Assembly (NCBI GenBank): GCA_948470475.1
Contig: OX419338.1
Coordinates: forward strand, 8,677,705 to 8,741,704
Origin: Galaxea fascicularis
Taxonomy: Eukaryota; Cnidaria; Anthozoa; Scleractinia; Euphylliidae
Length of the DNA stretch: 64,000 bases
Reading direction: 5' to 3'
Below the pieces are notes generated by a model that searched no databases, was not told the DNA's origin, and was given only the letters and a program-made list of their open reading frames with translations. Position numbers and translations under genes: made by a program. Numbering within the stretch: the first letter of the stretch is position 1; each line of letters starts with the position of its first letter. Positions 44,842-55,847 of this stretch are shown piece after piece.

Positions 44842-47800
44842 TTAGATCAAATTTTGTTTCGCAGCTTCATCCCAATTGTAGATGGAGACCTCCCTTAAAA
44901 TTATTGAATGTTTATTTGTTACTATCTTCCTTATCTGCAAACTAATTCCTGATATCTCCTCCATTGCCAACTCTTTTGGGAAAGGGTGAATTCTCTTATG
45001 ACCTATAGTAAGTCCTTCCTCGGCAAGCGAAATCCAGCCGGCTTTAGTTTTAATCTTCAATTTATATTCCATGACTTGCTGCCCGAATTTAGCAACATCT
45101 TCCATTAGTACAACAGAACCACTCAGCCCTCTGACAGGCCTAAACTTCGTCCATTTCTTCTGCCTCCCAATATGCATCTTTTGTCTGAAATGTCTGGCGA
45201 TCGGCTCCTTGTACAGCAACTCAATTGCTTTCCCTAGTTCTGCATACGTAGCCAGGTCTTCCTCGGGTACTCTCCCGCGAGTATCAGGGTTGATGTTGAG
45301 AAGCATCGTACAACCATGGCCCACGCTTGTCAGGTACTCTTGGACAAGTGTCTGGACGCTCTTTACAGTATACTCGGTATCAGGCTCCCAAAACCAATAG
45401 TGTTCACGTATGACTGTGTCGCAGCTAGCTGGGCAAAACAGCTCGCCCCAGGGATTGCCTTGTATTACTGTTGCTGGGATTAAAAAGAAAGATGCTTCAG
45501 CATGTTATGACCACAATCCCACACTTTCTCCACCTTGCTCCTGCTGAGCTTTTCTCTTCTCATATAATTTATTAATTTTTGTAGATGGAAAATGAAGCAA
45601 ACAGAAACCATGGCTGACAGCAAGAACAAATTCGTTCCTCATATATGACACCATGATAGAGAAACGCCGACGGGAGAAACATGCTTTCACTACTGCAACA
45701 TTCCCATACGTTTACTTCCCTTCGGGCTTTCTTCACTCGCTTAACATGATACTTGAAACTTGTTACTCTCTACGCTTTTCCACGCACGTATTACGTGCCT
45801 ACTTTTTCAAAAAAAAAAAGAGCGGGGCTGGGGCAACGCTATTCTCAGGGCCTCTCTTCTTAACAGCACGTCGACTTTACTCTCGCTTTTGGAAGTTTGA
45901 AAAAGAGAGATTCTGACTGACCAGGTTGTTGATGATGCCGAGTTTGTTGTTTTTGCCAGATTCGAAATAAATACACAATGTGCACTTATCTCTACATAAT
46001 GAACGGTTTAATAACATTATAACTCACCATCACTGTTCTTCATGGAACATTTGCCTTTAGGCACCGCGTACCAGTGCGGTAAAGGAGCCAGACCATTCTC
46101 GTTACCAACCCACCGCAAGCCTTGATTCCCCGCAAAAGTAGGGCATTCGTCGCACAGCGAGTTTTTTGCCAACTGCCGTATTATTGGCCCGACATTGGGG
46201 CTGACGTTAGGAACAATTCCTGCGTCAAACCAGATGTAGAAAGGGTTCTTGTATTGAGAACATGCACCAAACAGCTCATGCATTTGTTCTTCGACCACCT
46301 CTCTATATCTCTGCTGAGTTTCTGGATTTTTAGTTGTGTAATTATCCACTCCCATGTACCAGTTGTTATGCACGCTATAAAACACTCCGTATTCCAGGCC
46401 GTGTTTTTGGCTGGAGTTTATGAAATCTAACAACACGTTTCCCTTTCCTTGTCTCCACTTGCTATATTTCACTGAGTACTGGTAGTTAGTGTTGCTGGGC
46501 CACATCAAGAATCCACTGAAGTGATCAATGGTGAAAACGATGTATTTGGCGCCGAAACTCTTTGCAGCTTGTACCCACTGATCAGTAGAGAGGTCGGTCG
46601 GGTTGAACGTATCTGGGGACGCGACCACACCTAAAAAAAGAGCAGGCCTCTTCATGAACAGATATTTTCAATGACAATTTCTGGCCACACTGAAATTTCA
46701 GCTGAGGCGGCCAGAGGAAGGAAAATAAGTATCGTTCCAGCTTGAATTTTAAACTGACCTATTGCAATTGAAACGTTAATCAAAATGACGCCCAAGAATC
46801 TATTTTTGTGCGTGTAACAATTATGATTTGGAGGCCGAACGTTTACAATGAAAGAAGTTTGATTGATTGGATTTCTTTTATCATAAGTAATTAAGACTGT
46901 TTAGCAGGGGATAAAAAATTTAGCCCAGTCAAGAAATGAAATAAAATTCACCGATTTCAACTTTTCGACCCACGTTCGCGTTGAACTGACAGTATAAATA
47001 CTTTCAACAACAGCCGCCCGGTTAATCCTATTTTCCAAGTGGAACTTGATACTTCACCCTATTTCCTTTAGATTCCCAATAAAAGAGGAGATTTTTGAGC
47101 ATTGCAGACTGACCACGTGCATGCTGTGTTTTGCGTTCGAAATTCTAAACAGCGTTGCAGGAAACCACCTCGGGACGATTTCGATATCATATACTCGATA
47201 TTATCGGTTTCAAATCGATATTTTCATATGCACGAAAAACGTCGCTGATCATGCCCGCACTTCGATACTGCTCACGTGACCAAGAAAGACGTTTGCAGAA
47301 CTGATCCTTGTGATAGTTATTCAGAGGCGCTATTTCTGTAAAACACTGAAATATTTTTATTGATTTACTTTAAAAACACGTCGGTTGTTTCTTCTGCTTG
47401 TACAAATCTTTGTGTTTCCTTTTCTAAACGTTTCCGTTTCAAAAACGAAATAAAACAATATTTCGATGTCAACTGACATGATCACGATCAGATGAGATGC
47501 CTTTCGATGCCTCTCAAGTAACCATGAAAGACGAAGTATTTCGCGCATTTTACACTACCTTGCGTTTGAAGAAATCCTTATGATATTGAAGCATGATTTT
47601 TGTAAACTTTAAACACGTGCTGATTTCCTTTTAAAAAATTGGCACTTTTTTGATTACATAAATCTTCGTACCTTCTCGCATCGCAGTCACTTACACTTCA
47701 TTTACAGCCTGGGATATATGACACTAGGACACTGATATGAAAACTAATATCGATCGCGCTTTTTACAACAATTGCTAGTAATCTCGCAATCTGATTGGCT

Positions 47801-48916
47801 AATTTGCTGTTGTCGATAAGAGTTCAGACAACGCTGCTCACGTCAACTTGTCACGCAATGTCTTTTTCAGCTCTCGCGCTCTGAAATAAACATTTCTTTG
47901 ACGCCGATATTGTGGTAAAAAACAAATTGAATGTGGTTTAGCGTTGTCTGTACTCTTATCGACAACAAGTATGCGTCATCACAGTGGTCAAAATGTTGTG
48001 GACTCACTCGGCTGCGCCTCTTGAGTCCACAACATTTTGACCACTGCCGATGACGCATACTTGTTGTCGATAAGAGTACAGACAACGCTAAACCACATTC
48101 GATTTGTTAATTACCCTGGATGTGCTATTCATATGGTCTTCTTGAGTTGTGATTGACTATTCTATCATCAAAGCACATGAATTGGAGACCGTTGTCAACC
48201 AAAACGTCATTAATTACTATTTGAATATTAATTAATCGATGATGCATCTACTAACATGACTTTGCGTTTATTTTTTATTAGGCTACGTGTGTCCTAAAAA
48301 ATATCAGTTTTTATTTTAGTTTAATTTTTCCGGAAAACGGTCCTGGTAGTCCGAACCAGGAGCCCATAATTATGGGCTCCTGTCCGAACTCTATAACTAC
48401 TGCGACCACGCAAACTGCGTTTCACCAAAGAGAGAGGCCTAGTTAGCCGTCTGTCCCACATACCCCACCCCAACCTTATTGCCATTTGCAAAGGAAGCAA
48501 GACTCCCGGGAACGAAAACTAGTTGAAACTTCTCGATCTCGTGTCAGGCTCCGTGTCCCAACTTGAAATTGCTGAACTCACCACTGCAAATAGTCGCGCC
48601 CTGTTGTAGTCCAATAAATAAGCAAACGGAACCCGGATAATGGGGCCATCTCATCACGCGACAAAAAAAATCTATCCGTATGGTACGACGCAATCTGCTT
48701 ACCTGGCCTCATACTGCGATCAAACGTTTGCATGTTAAAGTGGACTATTGCTCCGACCTCATAATCCAGCCATCTGGCTTGTGTTTCCGTCGGCTTCGGT
48801 ACTTCGAAAGCATCCGCGCTTTTCACGAAATGAGAGCACGAGGTGGTGCTAACATACAAGGCGAGGAAGCGGGTCAACATCCAAACCATCGATCCGAAAC
48901 GTGCGTTTGCTTTCAT
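44842..48916 (-). CDS. Alpha-L-fucosidase, GH29, plant-like type
   Basis: Glycoside hydrolase family 29 exo-enzyme removing alpha-L-fucose, closer to plant FUC1-type fucosidases than to vertebrate FUCA1. Three exons: 48703-48916, 46028-46630, 44842-45473 (1449 nt, 482 aa), junctions G|GT and G|CA both in phase. Seen: a hydrophobic N-terminus (MVWMLTRFLALYVSTTSC) that could act as a signal peptide; WLDYEVGAIVHFNMQTFD; KSFGAKYIVFTIDHFSGFL with WPS, at the place of the family HHDGF motif; PFYIWFDAG, whose Asp (about residue 197) is the expected catalytic nucleophile; GNPWGELFCPASCD; and GHGCTMLLNINPDTRGRVPE, the family's conserved LLNxxPD-G block. The C-terminal part (from about residue 330) is the usual beta-sandwich region. 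HHDGF reading DHFSGF is unusual and may alter specificity. Confidence 0.9.
45474..46027 (-). other. Intron 2 of fucosidase gene
   Basis: Acceptor TTTTTAATCCCAG and donor GATG|GTGAGTT. No feature seen inside beyond an A-run at 45810-45820. Confidence 0.7.
47740..48108. mobile_element. Foldback element copy A (ATAAGAGTACAGACAACGCT family)
   Basis: The core hairpin is 47921-48108: left arm AACAAATTGAATGTGGTTTA and TAGCGTTGTCTGTACTCTTA, mirrored by ATAAGAGTACAGACAACGCT and AAACCACATTCGATTTGTT. The loop is CTCGGCTGCGCCTC. The preceding 180 bp (ATCTGATTGGCTAATTTGCT, TGACGCCGATATTGTGGT) recurs at 56385-56530, so the element is longer than the hairpin. Confidence 0.8.
48357..48382. repeat. Perfect 26-bp palindrome
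   Basis: A self-complementary sequence centred on ATAATTAT, with outer halves CAGGAGCCCAT/ATGGGCTCCTG. The halves match the terminal repeat of the 355-bp element at 51273-51627 (ACCAGGAGCCCATC). This looks like two element ends joined back to back with the interior lost. Confidence 0.75.
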
Positions 48917-49369
48917 GGAGACACCCCGGTATCGTGAACTATCATAAAAAATACGATGAACAGAACCATTAAGATTCTGCTTTCTTTAGGTGGTAACAGA
49001 CATTCAAACTGGTGAAGCTATCAGATTATAAGGGGAAACTTAAGCCACCTGCTTTAAAGAAAATTGAAAGGCTGGTACCTTTCACGCACTATAGGCTAGT
49101 GCTCTTTGTATGTTTTAGGAACGATAAAGAGCCAATAGCTGCAAATGACCAATGTTTCCAACTCCAAACATGTACCAGAAAGCTATGTTTGTTGTCATTA
49201 TAATTAATGATAAACTGAACAAACAACGTTTATTACGGTTTTAGTCCTCCTGCAGGTTATTTTCATTGTCAAGTTCAAAAGATACTACTTTAAAAATTAG
49301 CTTATAAGTGCTATTTAAAAGTTGGCGATAATTGAGGTAAAATATATATGACATACATGAAGATTATTT

Positions 49370-49470
49370 CGTTTTGTCAACAGAATTGATAACGTAAATT
49401 TGCCCCCATTAACTGGAGATTTAAAATCTGATGTTTTGCGTGTTAGTCCTTCGTCAGAGCGAATCGGTAG
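49370..49470. repeat. Diverged fragment of the 854-1058 foldback family
   Basis: TTTTGTCAACAGAATTGATAACGTAAATTTG and TTAGTCCTTCGTCAGAGCGA keep the order of the arm and centre of the palindrome at 854-1058, heavily mutated. It is interrupted on its right by the element at 49472-49656. Confidence 0.5.
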
Positions 49471-49471
49471 A

Positions 49472-49656
49472 TTACATTGATGTGACCCTGGGTGCCAGGT
49501 TCTGTTCCTCGTTTCAATACAGCCTGAGGCATGAAAACGCCACTAGAAACCATCGAAAACGAAGGAAGTATTTTGCGAGCGATCATTTGGTATTCGTAAC
49601 AAGCTGTGCAGCGAATGGTAACCCCTGGCACCCATGCCAGGGTACAGTGATGTAGT
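49472..49656. mobile_element. ~185-bp inverted-repeat element
   Basis: The left end TACATTGATGTGACCCTGG is mirrored by the right end CCAGGGTACAGTGATGTAG, with GTGCCAGG/CCTGGCAC blocks inside. No coding content. It sits in a decayed copy of the 854-1058 family. Confidence 0.55.
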
Positions 49657-49689
49657 AAAAAGTAAATTTGTCTGGTGCAATGTTTAAAT

Positions 49690-49780
49690 AAGCGCCGCCC
49701 TTGAATAAGCGCCACACTTGTGGCGCGAAAAATTAAATAAGCGCCGCGGCGCTTTTATTCGAGTAAATACGGTAAACAAT
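49690..49780. repeat. GCGCC-rich short repeat
   Basis: AATAAGCGCCGC, AATAAGCGCCAC, and AATAAGCGCCGCGGCGC repeat within 90 bp, the last part palindromic (GCGCCGCGGCGC). No gene. Confidence 0.6.
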
Positions 49781-50079
49781 ATGAGAAGTTAAAAGAATGA
49801 ATAAAATGACACTAAAATCTAAAAATTTAACGTGAGAATAAGTTAATTAATATTTTAAAAGTTCTTTTAGTAATCAGCATTAAAAAAAGACAATGAACAA
49901 GTTTCTTTGAGGCTCTATCTAGATTATTCCATTCATAGACCGACTGATAAATAAAAGTCTGCTTTCACGCCTAATTGGTTCGTACACTGGGTAGATTACT
50001 GTTTCGAGTGTTATAGGGATGAACTCAGTGTGCTTTTATATCTAACACTGAAATTAAAGTCAATCTCCCCATTATAGTA

Positions 50080-50320
50080 CTTGTGGATCGTAACACATCG
50101 GTGGAAAGGTCGCCCTTTTTTCAAGAACTTGGAAGCTTAAGCGGTCGAGAGCTGCGGTAGATGAACTTCTTGATGGAAGGGCAAGTAGGACCTTCATTGG
50201 CTGCCTTATTTTGAAAAACTTGTAACTGACCATTAGGGCATCGTTATTCTTATCGCCCCAGACAATGTCTCCGTAGTCAAAAAGAGGAAGGATGAGGCTG
50301 TTGTACGGATAGCGTCAATC
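50080..50320 (-). pseudogene. Decayed LINE reverse-transcriptase C-terminal fragment
   Basis: The minus strand reads LILPLFDYGDIVWGDKNND near 50210-50310, followed by STAALDRLSFQVLEKRATF near 50105-50160. This is the order and type of motif found just after the RT domain in CR1/L2-like non-LTR retrotransposons (LPLLDYADVVW, AL..LGW..LE.RR). The region between is degraded and no full ORF remains. Confidence 0.6.
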
Positions 50321-50519
50321 TATATTGCCCGCAGTGCACCCTCTTGAACGCGCTCAATCTTTCTGCAATTAAATGACATGCAGAAGTCACATACTAGTTG
50401 ACAATGTGGCAAGATGGACGCCTTCTGATACAATATTAGCTTGACGAAACGTTAAAGCTTTTAAACTTTCGCTATAGTGTATACTACTCCCCAGTGACCT
50501 ACCCACCATCACAACAATA

Positions 50520-50880
50520 AGCCCTTTGCATGATGCATATGAAAGAAATCATATGTGAACTGCGGATATGAAATCAAATGAAGACTGATCGTTGCAGTTG
50601 TGATCGCAATTTTTGCAATTGCGTAAAGAAGCCTGAAAAAAAAATTCAGGAATTCAACGGGATTTGAACCCGTGACCTCGCGATTCCGGTGAGATGCTCT
50701 ACCAACTGAGATATGAAGCCACTGACGTTGGGAGCTGGTCAAGTTTGGGTTCATATGTTCCGGTGAAAGATATGTAAGTTAATGATGCATATGAAAGGAA
50801 TCATATGTGAATTGCGGATATAAAATCAATGAAGAATGATCGTCACAGTCGTGATCGCAATTTTTACAATTGCGTAAAGA
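50520..50880 (-). repeat. tRNA-bearing ~250-bp repeat, locus 2
   Basis: ATGATGCATATGAAAG...CATATGTGAACTGCGG occurs at about 50530 and again, diverged, at about 50782 (period about 253 bp), with one tRNA-like sequence between. The order of modules matches the unit at 40772-41320. Confidence 0.75.
50649..50720 (-). tRNA. tRNA-like sequence 3 (degenerate)
   Basis: Starts GGCTTCATATCTCAGTTGG on the minus strand and keeps the B box GGTTCAAATCC. The 3' acceptor strand is TGAATTC, so the acceptor stem is broken. The D stem has one mismatch and the anticodon loop reads CCGGAAT. A tRNA-derived repeat relic. Confidence 0.4.
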
Positions 50881-51156
50881 GAGTCCCCATCAAGTGTCGC
50901 AATCCAAAGAAAATAGGTGTCAGGCACTTGAAAGCTAAAAGCCGATCATGATCGTGAAGTAAAAGATCCTGGGAATTAATTCTCCATTCGACAACAAATT
51001 TACGTGTGAACGAAAATTTCCCGCTAGAAAATTTCCGAAATTTTCCTGGTTTTGCCTTTATGTCCCCGAAATATGGTTCAACCAGCGCATTCTTTTCCTT
51101 CATTTCTGTTTCCAGTTTGTCCGGTACAAGACACCATTATTGGCGAGTTAAACGCC

Positions 51157-51981
51157 TATTTACATGGAGGGAGGATGCCCCGACTAACCGAGTTACATGC
51201 AACGAGCTACCCTGGGAGAGCCAACTCTTCATACGTTTCTTCAGAAAGAACATTGAAGTGATTACATGCTAGACCAGGAGCCCATCAGTAGGAGCGTACA
51301 ACTGCCCTATATTCCTGCCACGGCGTTTTCACAGACCAATTTATTTTTAGATTGAATTTGCCACGAAAATGGAACTCCCGCAGGAGCCCCAATGACCAAT
51401 CACAATGCTCCATCATTCCCATTCTCTCGTGCGAAACTTTTCCTCGAACCTCTTTTTTGTTTTAAAGTTTATCTGCGAAGCTGAGAAACTTTAGAACAAA
51501 AGAAATGTGATGATGATGCGCTATCACTTACGTATAAAGAAACTTCCCTTTCTGTGGGAAAAGATAGTCTAAAAATAAATCGGTCTGTAAAAATGCCGTA
51601 ACATAGTGCTAGTGATGGGCTCCTGGTTAGATAGGGTACCCCACCTAGCTGGGGCACCCTTCTAGGCGGGCTATCTTTTGCCATGGCAACGGTTCGACCC
51701 CGGTTGTCTCGGCTCTCCGAGGTGAGAAGACCGCGAAAGTAGCGTGCTATTCCAAGACCGCTTTAACGTTTAATTAACTGTCTCAGGTGACTACGCTCGA
51801 TTAATGGAGTGCAAAATAATAGTCCTAAATACTGAAAAGAGGCCGCTAGCGGGACGAGTGATCAACGTGTTGTGACTAAACGTTGCTTTTGTCCGCCATC
51901 CGTGTAAAGGCAGGCTATATGTCTTAACCCCCCTAGCCGGGTAGCCCAGTTTTGCGGGGCACCCTCCCTCCTTGTAAACAG
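51157..51981. mobile_element. MITE A, interrupted by a 355-bp element
   Basis: The left end TTTACATGGAGGGAGGATGC and right end GCACCCTCCCTCCTTGTAAA are inverted repeats, with ACCGAGTTAC/TAGCCGGGTAGC blocks just inside. A related copy (MITE B) is at 55848-56353. MITE A is split at 51272 by the insertion at 51273-51627. Confidence 0.75.
51273..51627. mobile_element. 355-bp TIR element nested in MITE A, 3-bp TSD
   Basis: Begins ACCAGGAGCCCATCAGTAGG and ends with the inverse (CTAGTGATGGGCTCCTGGT). TAG flanks both sides. Removing the element and one TAG restores CATGCTAGATAGGGT, which matches CATGCTAGACAGGGT at the same point of uninterrupted MITE B (about 55903). That is an empty-site proof of insertion. 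Confidence 0.88.
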
Positions 51982-51987
51982 GCCTGA

Positions 51988-52218
51988 TAAAGGCCCTGGC
52001 AAACGAGGATACATCGTTGCCGACACAAATGTTTCCCCGTTTGCCCGCGCGCGCAACATCTGTTGCGGACCAAATTTTGTGTCCACAACAACAGTTTCCC
52101 CGTTTGCGTAGCATGAAAACACAACATTCATTTTGTGACCCGCGCGCTTGCGAGCCCAAAAAACATCATGAGCAACAATGTGTCCGTAACAATGTGTCCT
52201 CGTTTGCCATGGCCTTAA
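51988..52218. mobile_element. ~230-bp inverted-repeat element
   Basis: AAAGGCCCTGGCAAACGAGG at the left and CCTCGTTTGCCATGGCCTT at the right are inverted repeats of about 40 bp (GGATACATCGTTGCCGACAC versus GTGTCCGTAACAATGTGTCC). The interior is rich in GTTTCCCCGTTTGC words. It abuts the LINE 5' end. Confidence 0.7.
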
Positions 52219-52224
52219 CCGAGT

Positions 52225-55200
52225 TAACCGGCTAACAGAGCTACCAGAGCTAACAGAGCTAACAGAGCTTTAAACCGTCAGCTAATTACCTAAGCTCGCC
52301 GATGAAGGTGTTTTCCTACTCATATGATGGCAACCCAGACGTGTTCCCGCTTGAGAAATTCGACCACGCGGTCTGTGATGTCCGCCATCTTGAATTATGT
52401 TATCATCGACCAAGTTGTAGTCGAAGCTATCGGGGGAAATTTGAAAAATCAACTCTAAACTATTACAGCAACAGCGATGCTAGTTTTCATCTCAATTATT
52501 TCAAGGTCTGCGGTGATGTACATCCGAATCCTGGACCCACGACTGCTAATAAATATCCAAAGCAAAGTACGGATTCGACCAAATCGAGGAAAGCACCTGT
52601 ATGGAAGTGTCCTTGTGCTCTGTGTTTAAAACCTGTTCGTGCCAATCAGAAGGGTATCCTTTGTGACACTTGTAATAGATGGCATCATATGAATTGTTTA
52701 AATATGGATCCTAAACTGTACATGGCTCTTAGCTCTTCAGATGAGGAATGGTACTGCAATGACTGCACGAATCCGTTTAATTTTACGGACTCTTTCTTCG
52801 AAGCCTCGTGTGGCCCTGATGACTTTGATGTTTCTGCCAACGAAGAAAGTCGGACCTCCACAGCGAACAGTTGCGACTCACTTCCTAAGTGTTTGGTGTT
52901 AAATGCAAGAAGTTTGCGCAACAAAGTTCTTGATTTGCACGCTCTGCTTTTAGTGGACATTTACGTTGTTGTCGCTATCACTGAGACTTGGCTTGACAGT
53001 AACTTTGGTGATCATGAGCTTTTGATGGATGGTTTTAATATCTTTCGCAAAGACAGGCACATTCAACGTGGTGGCGGGGTGTTGCTTGCAGTCAGAAATC
53101 ACCTACCTTGCTCCCGTCGATTTGACTTGGAAGTTGAAGCTGAAATGCTGGCCCTTGAAATCTGCCTGACCCATAAGATCCGTGTTGTTGTTGCAGTCTT
53201 CTATAGATCTCCTAATTCTGACGCAGACAGTTTTTTGTTTCAGTTTAGACAATTCCTGGATAAATATTCCAGAACTGGCTTATCAAATCTTATTGTCACA
53301 GGTGACTTCAATTTCCCAAATATCGACTGGTATACTGGAAGTCCATTTAGATCTGACCCTAATACGGAGGAGTTCTGCAACATCCTGGGTGATTTCTTCT
53401 TGATTCAGAAAAACATGTCTGCTACTCGTGGTTTAGGTATCACTGAGGGAAACATTCTGGATTTAGTCTTGACTAATAACGAATTCCTTGTTAGGGATGT
53501 ATCCGTTCATCCGAATGCTTTTGATTCTGATCACTTTCCTCTCGCCTTCACACTTGTTGCTAAATCCAATAGACCAAAGAATGTGCAGAGGAAAGTGTAC
53601 TGCTATAAGAAAGCGGATTTCATTGGCTTGCGGGAGACTCTACGTCACATACCCTGGGAATCAGTCATTTCTGAGTGCCCTTTTGAGGACTGCCTGACTA
53701 GGCTTCAGGACATACTGTTTTCTTCTATCAATCAATTTATACCTCAGGTTACACTTCGCCGTCGATCAAGACCTCCTTGGATAAGTAATGAGATAATGAA
53801 ATTGATTAGGAAGAAGAAAAAATTTTGGAAGCGAATGAAGGCTGGTGGACCACCTGACTTGTATTTGAAATTCAAGGAATTGAGGAAAGTTACGAAGAAG
53901 CGTATCCATTTGAGCTATATTCAGTATTTAAAAAATCTATCTACGAAGCTGAAGACGGATCCTAAACTTTTCTGGTCATTCCATTCAATGAAGTCGAGAC
54001 GAAAAAGAATTCCAGAAACTGTTTATTACAACGAAACGCATTCTACTAATCCAGCAACAAAGGTGGAACTGTTTAACCAATTTTTTCGTACTGTTTATTC
54101 CGCCCCAACTTCCGAGAAAACATTTCCCACTGATGTTGTTAATCCGAATTTGTTGTTGAGCTTAAAGACCACTGCAAGCGAAGTAAAAAGAATCCTACAG
54201 AATCTTGACGTCACCAAGGCAACTGGTGCTGACAACATCCCAGCGCGTATTCTTAAAGTCTGCTCTGAAGAATTATCGAAACCCCTAGCCCTTTTGTTTA
54301 ATAGATCCTTTTCTTTAGGAAGAGTTCCTGTACAGTGGAAACTCGCCAACATTTCACCAGTTCATAAAGCAAATGAAAAGGACCTTGTGGATAACTACAG
54401 ATCTATCTCTCTTTTGTCCATTCCAGGAAAATGTCAAGAGCGTATAGTGTACTCAGCAATTTATTCCCATGTCTCAGCTTACCTGTCAGATTGGCAGCAT
54501 GGTTTCGTCAAAGGAAGATCAACTGCTACTCAACTAATTTTGACTCATCATCAGTGGGCAAGAGCACTTGATGAGGGACATCAAGTTGATGTGGTTTTCC
54601 TCGATTTTTCGAAGGCCTTCGACCGTGTTCCCCATCTGGCCTTACTGCACAAGCTTAATAATTTCGGTATTTCAGGGGAACTGTTGAACTGGTGTCAAGA
54701 CTACCTTAGTAATCGAAGACAAAGAGTAGTCATTGATGGTTATTCATCTTCTTTAACAGATATCACCTCTGGTGTACCGCAGGGATCTATTCTTGGGCCA
54801 CTATTTTTTGTTTTGTTTATTAATGATTTACCTGATGTAGTTTGTTCTGAAAGCACAATGGCTTTGTACGCTGATCACAGCAAGATGTTTAGAGTAATAA
54901 ACTGTGATGACGATCAGACGCTTTTCCAAAACGATTTGGATAAGCTCTACCATTGGAGCCAACGCAACCTGATGGATTTCAACTCCATTAAATGTAAGAT
55001 CATGAGGATTACTAAAAAACAAGTGCCTTTTACCAACATGGTACAATTGAGTGATACCGTTCTCGAGGAGGTCAAGGAATTTAAAGATTTAGGAATATTG
55101 ACTAACAACGGTTTATCCTGGAACTCTCATATTGATATGATCACCGCCAAGGCAAATAGAATGTTAGGCTTAATTAAAAGAACGACTATGGATCTCAAGG

Positions 55201-55846
55201 ATGAATCTACTCTAAAGACCTTGTACTGCTCCCTTGTGAGATCGAACCTGGAATACTGCTCAGTCGTCTGGAGTCCGTTCACCAAGAGAAACGTAAACAA
55301 GCTCGAGAGAATTCAGCGTAGAGCAACTAGGTTCATTTTAAAGTCGAATGAACCATACGATGTCCGTCTACGTAAACTCAAGCTATTAACTCTTGAGCAA
55401 AGACGTTTTGTTGACGATGTTACCTTTTTGTTTAAGACTCTCAATGGCCATTTAGATGTTGATTTTTCTCAATTCTTAGATTTTTATAGCCAAAAGGACC
55501 GTTATTTATTGAGGCATTTCGATAAAAATCAAATCGTTAAAAAAGAAATATGCCAGGACAAACGTACTCAAAAACAGTTACTTTTATAGGATTGTGGATG
55601 AATGGAACAGTTTGCCCATTGAAGTCCGTTCGGCATGCAATGTTGACAAGTTTAAAGCTAGTGTTATGAAATTTGTAACAAAATTGTAAATATTATTTGA
55701 GCTTTTAGTGAGTTTAATGTAATTTTTATGATATATATGAGGTGATTTGTTTTTATATGGGGTCACGAGACTCTTTTACAAATTATCCTTATGGCTATTT
55801 TTTTCCTCTCTTTCTTTTGTAAATACGCCATTAAATTGTAATAAAT
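52225..55846 (+). mobile_element. CR1-like LINE, full-length copy (body limits approximate)
   Basis: The 5' leader includes repeated AGAGCTAACAGAGCTAACAG (52235-52270) ahead of the ORF start at 52302. The 3' end is placed at the AATAAATA near 55840-55846, just before CTCTGGGAGAGCC, where MITE B sequence begins. There is no long ORF1 and no poly(A) tail, as expected for CR1-type elements. The left boundary is inferred from the point where MITE-like ACCGAGTTAACCGG gives way to the AGAGCTAAC repeats. Confidence 0.6.
52302..55695 (+). pseudogene. CR1-like LINE ORF2 (PHD, APE endonuclease, RT), inactive
   Basis: A 1095-codon frame to 55589. In order: a 2A-like motif CGDVHPNPGP (residues 70-79); a PHD-type zinc finger (about 103-155, C4HC3 spacing with HHMNC); an APE-type endonuclease (NARSLRNK 201, ITETWL 226, TGDFN 333, SDH 409); and a reverse transcriptase (TGADNIP 641, FLDFSKAFD 766, SGVPQGSILGP 823). 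The catalytic box at residues 856-859 (54867-54878) is YADH instead of YADD, so one metal-binding aspartate is lost. A shift near 55570-55575 (an A-run) ends the frame early; the following frame continues YRIVDEWNSLPIEVRSAC, the usual C-terminus of the family, and stops near 55689. The PHD finger and motif set are those of CR1-clade elements; the assignment to CR1 is by resemblance. Confidence 0.93.
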
Positions 55847-55847
55847 A

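Larger units (their letters stand above)
46631..48702 (-). other. Intron 1 of fucosidase gene
   Basis: A 2.07-kb intron with a donor (CCAG|GTAAGC) and acceptor (CTTTTTTTAG). It contains the foldback element at 47740-48108 and the short perfect palindrome at 48357-48382. Otherwise there is no supportable feature. Confidence 0.7.
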
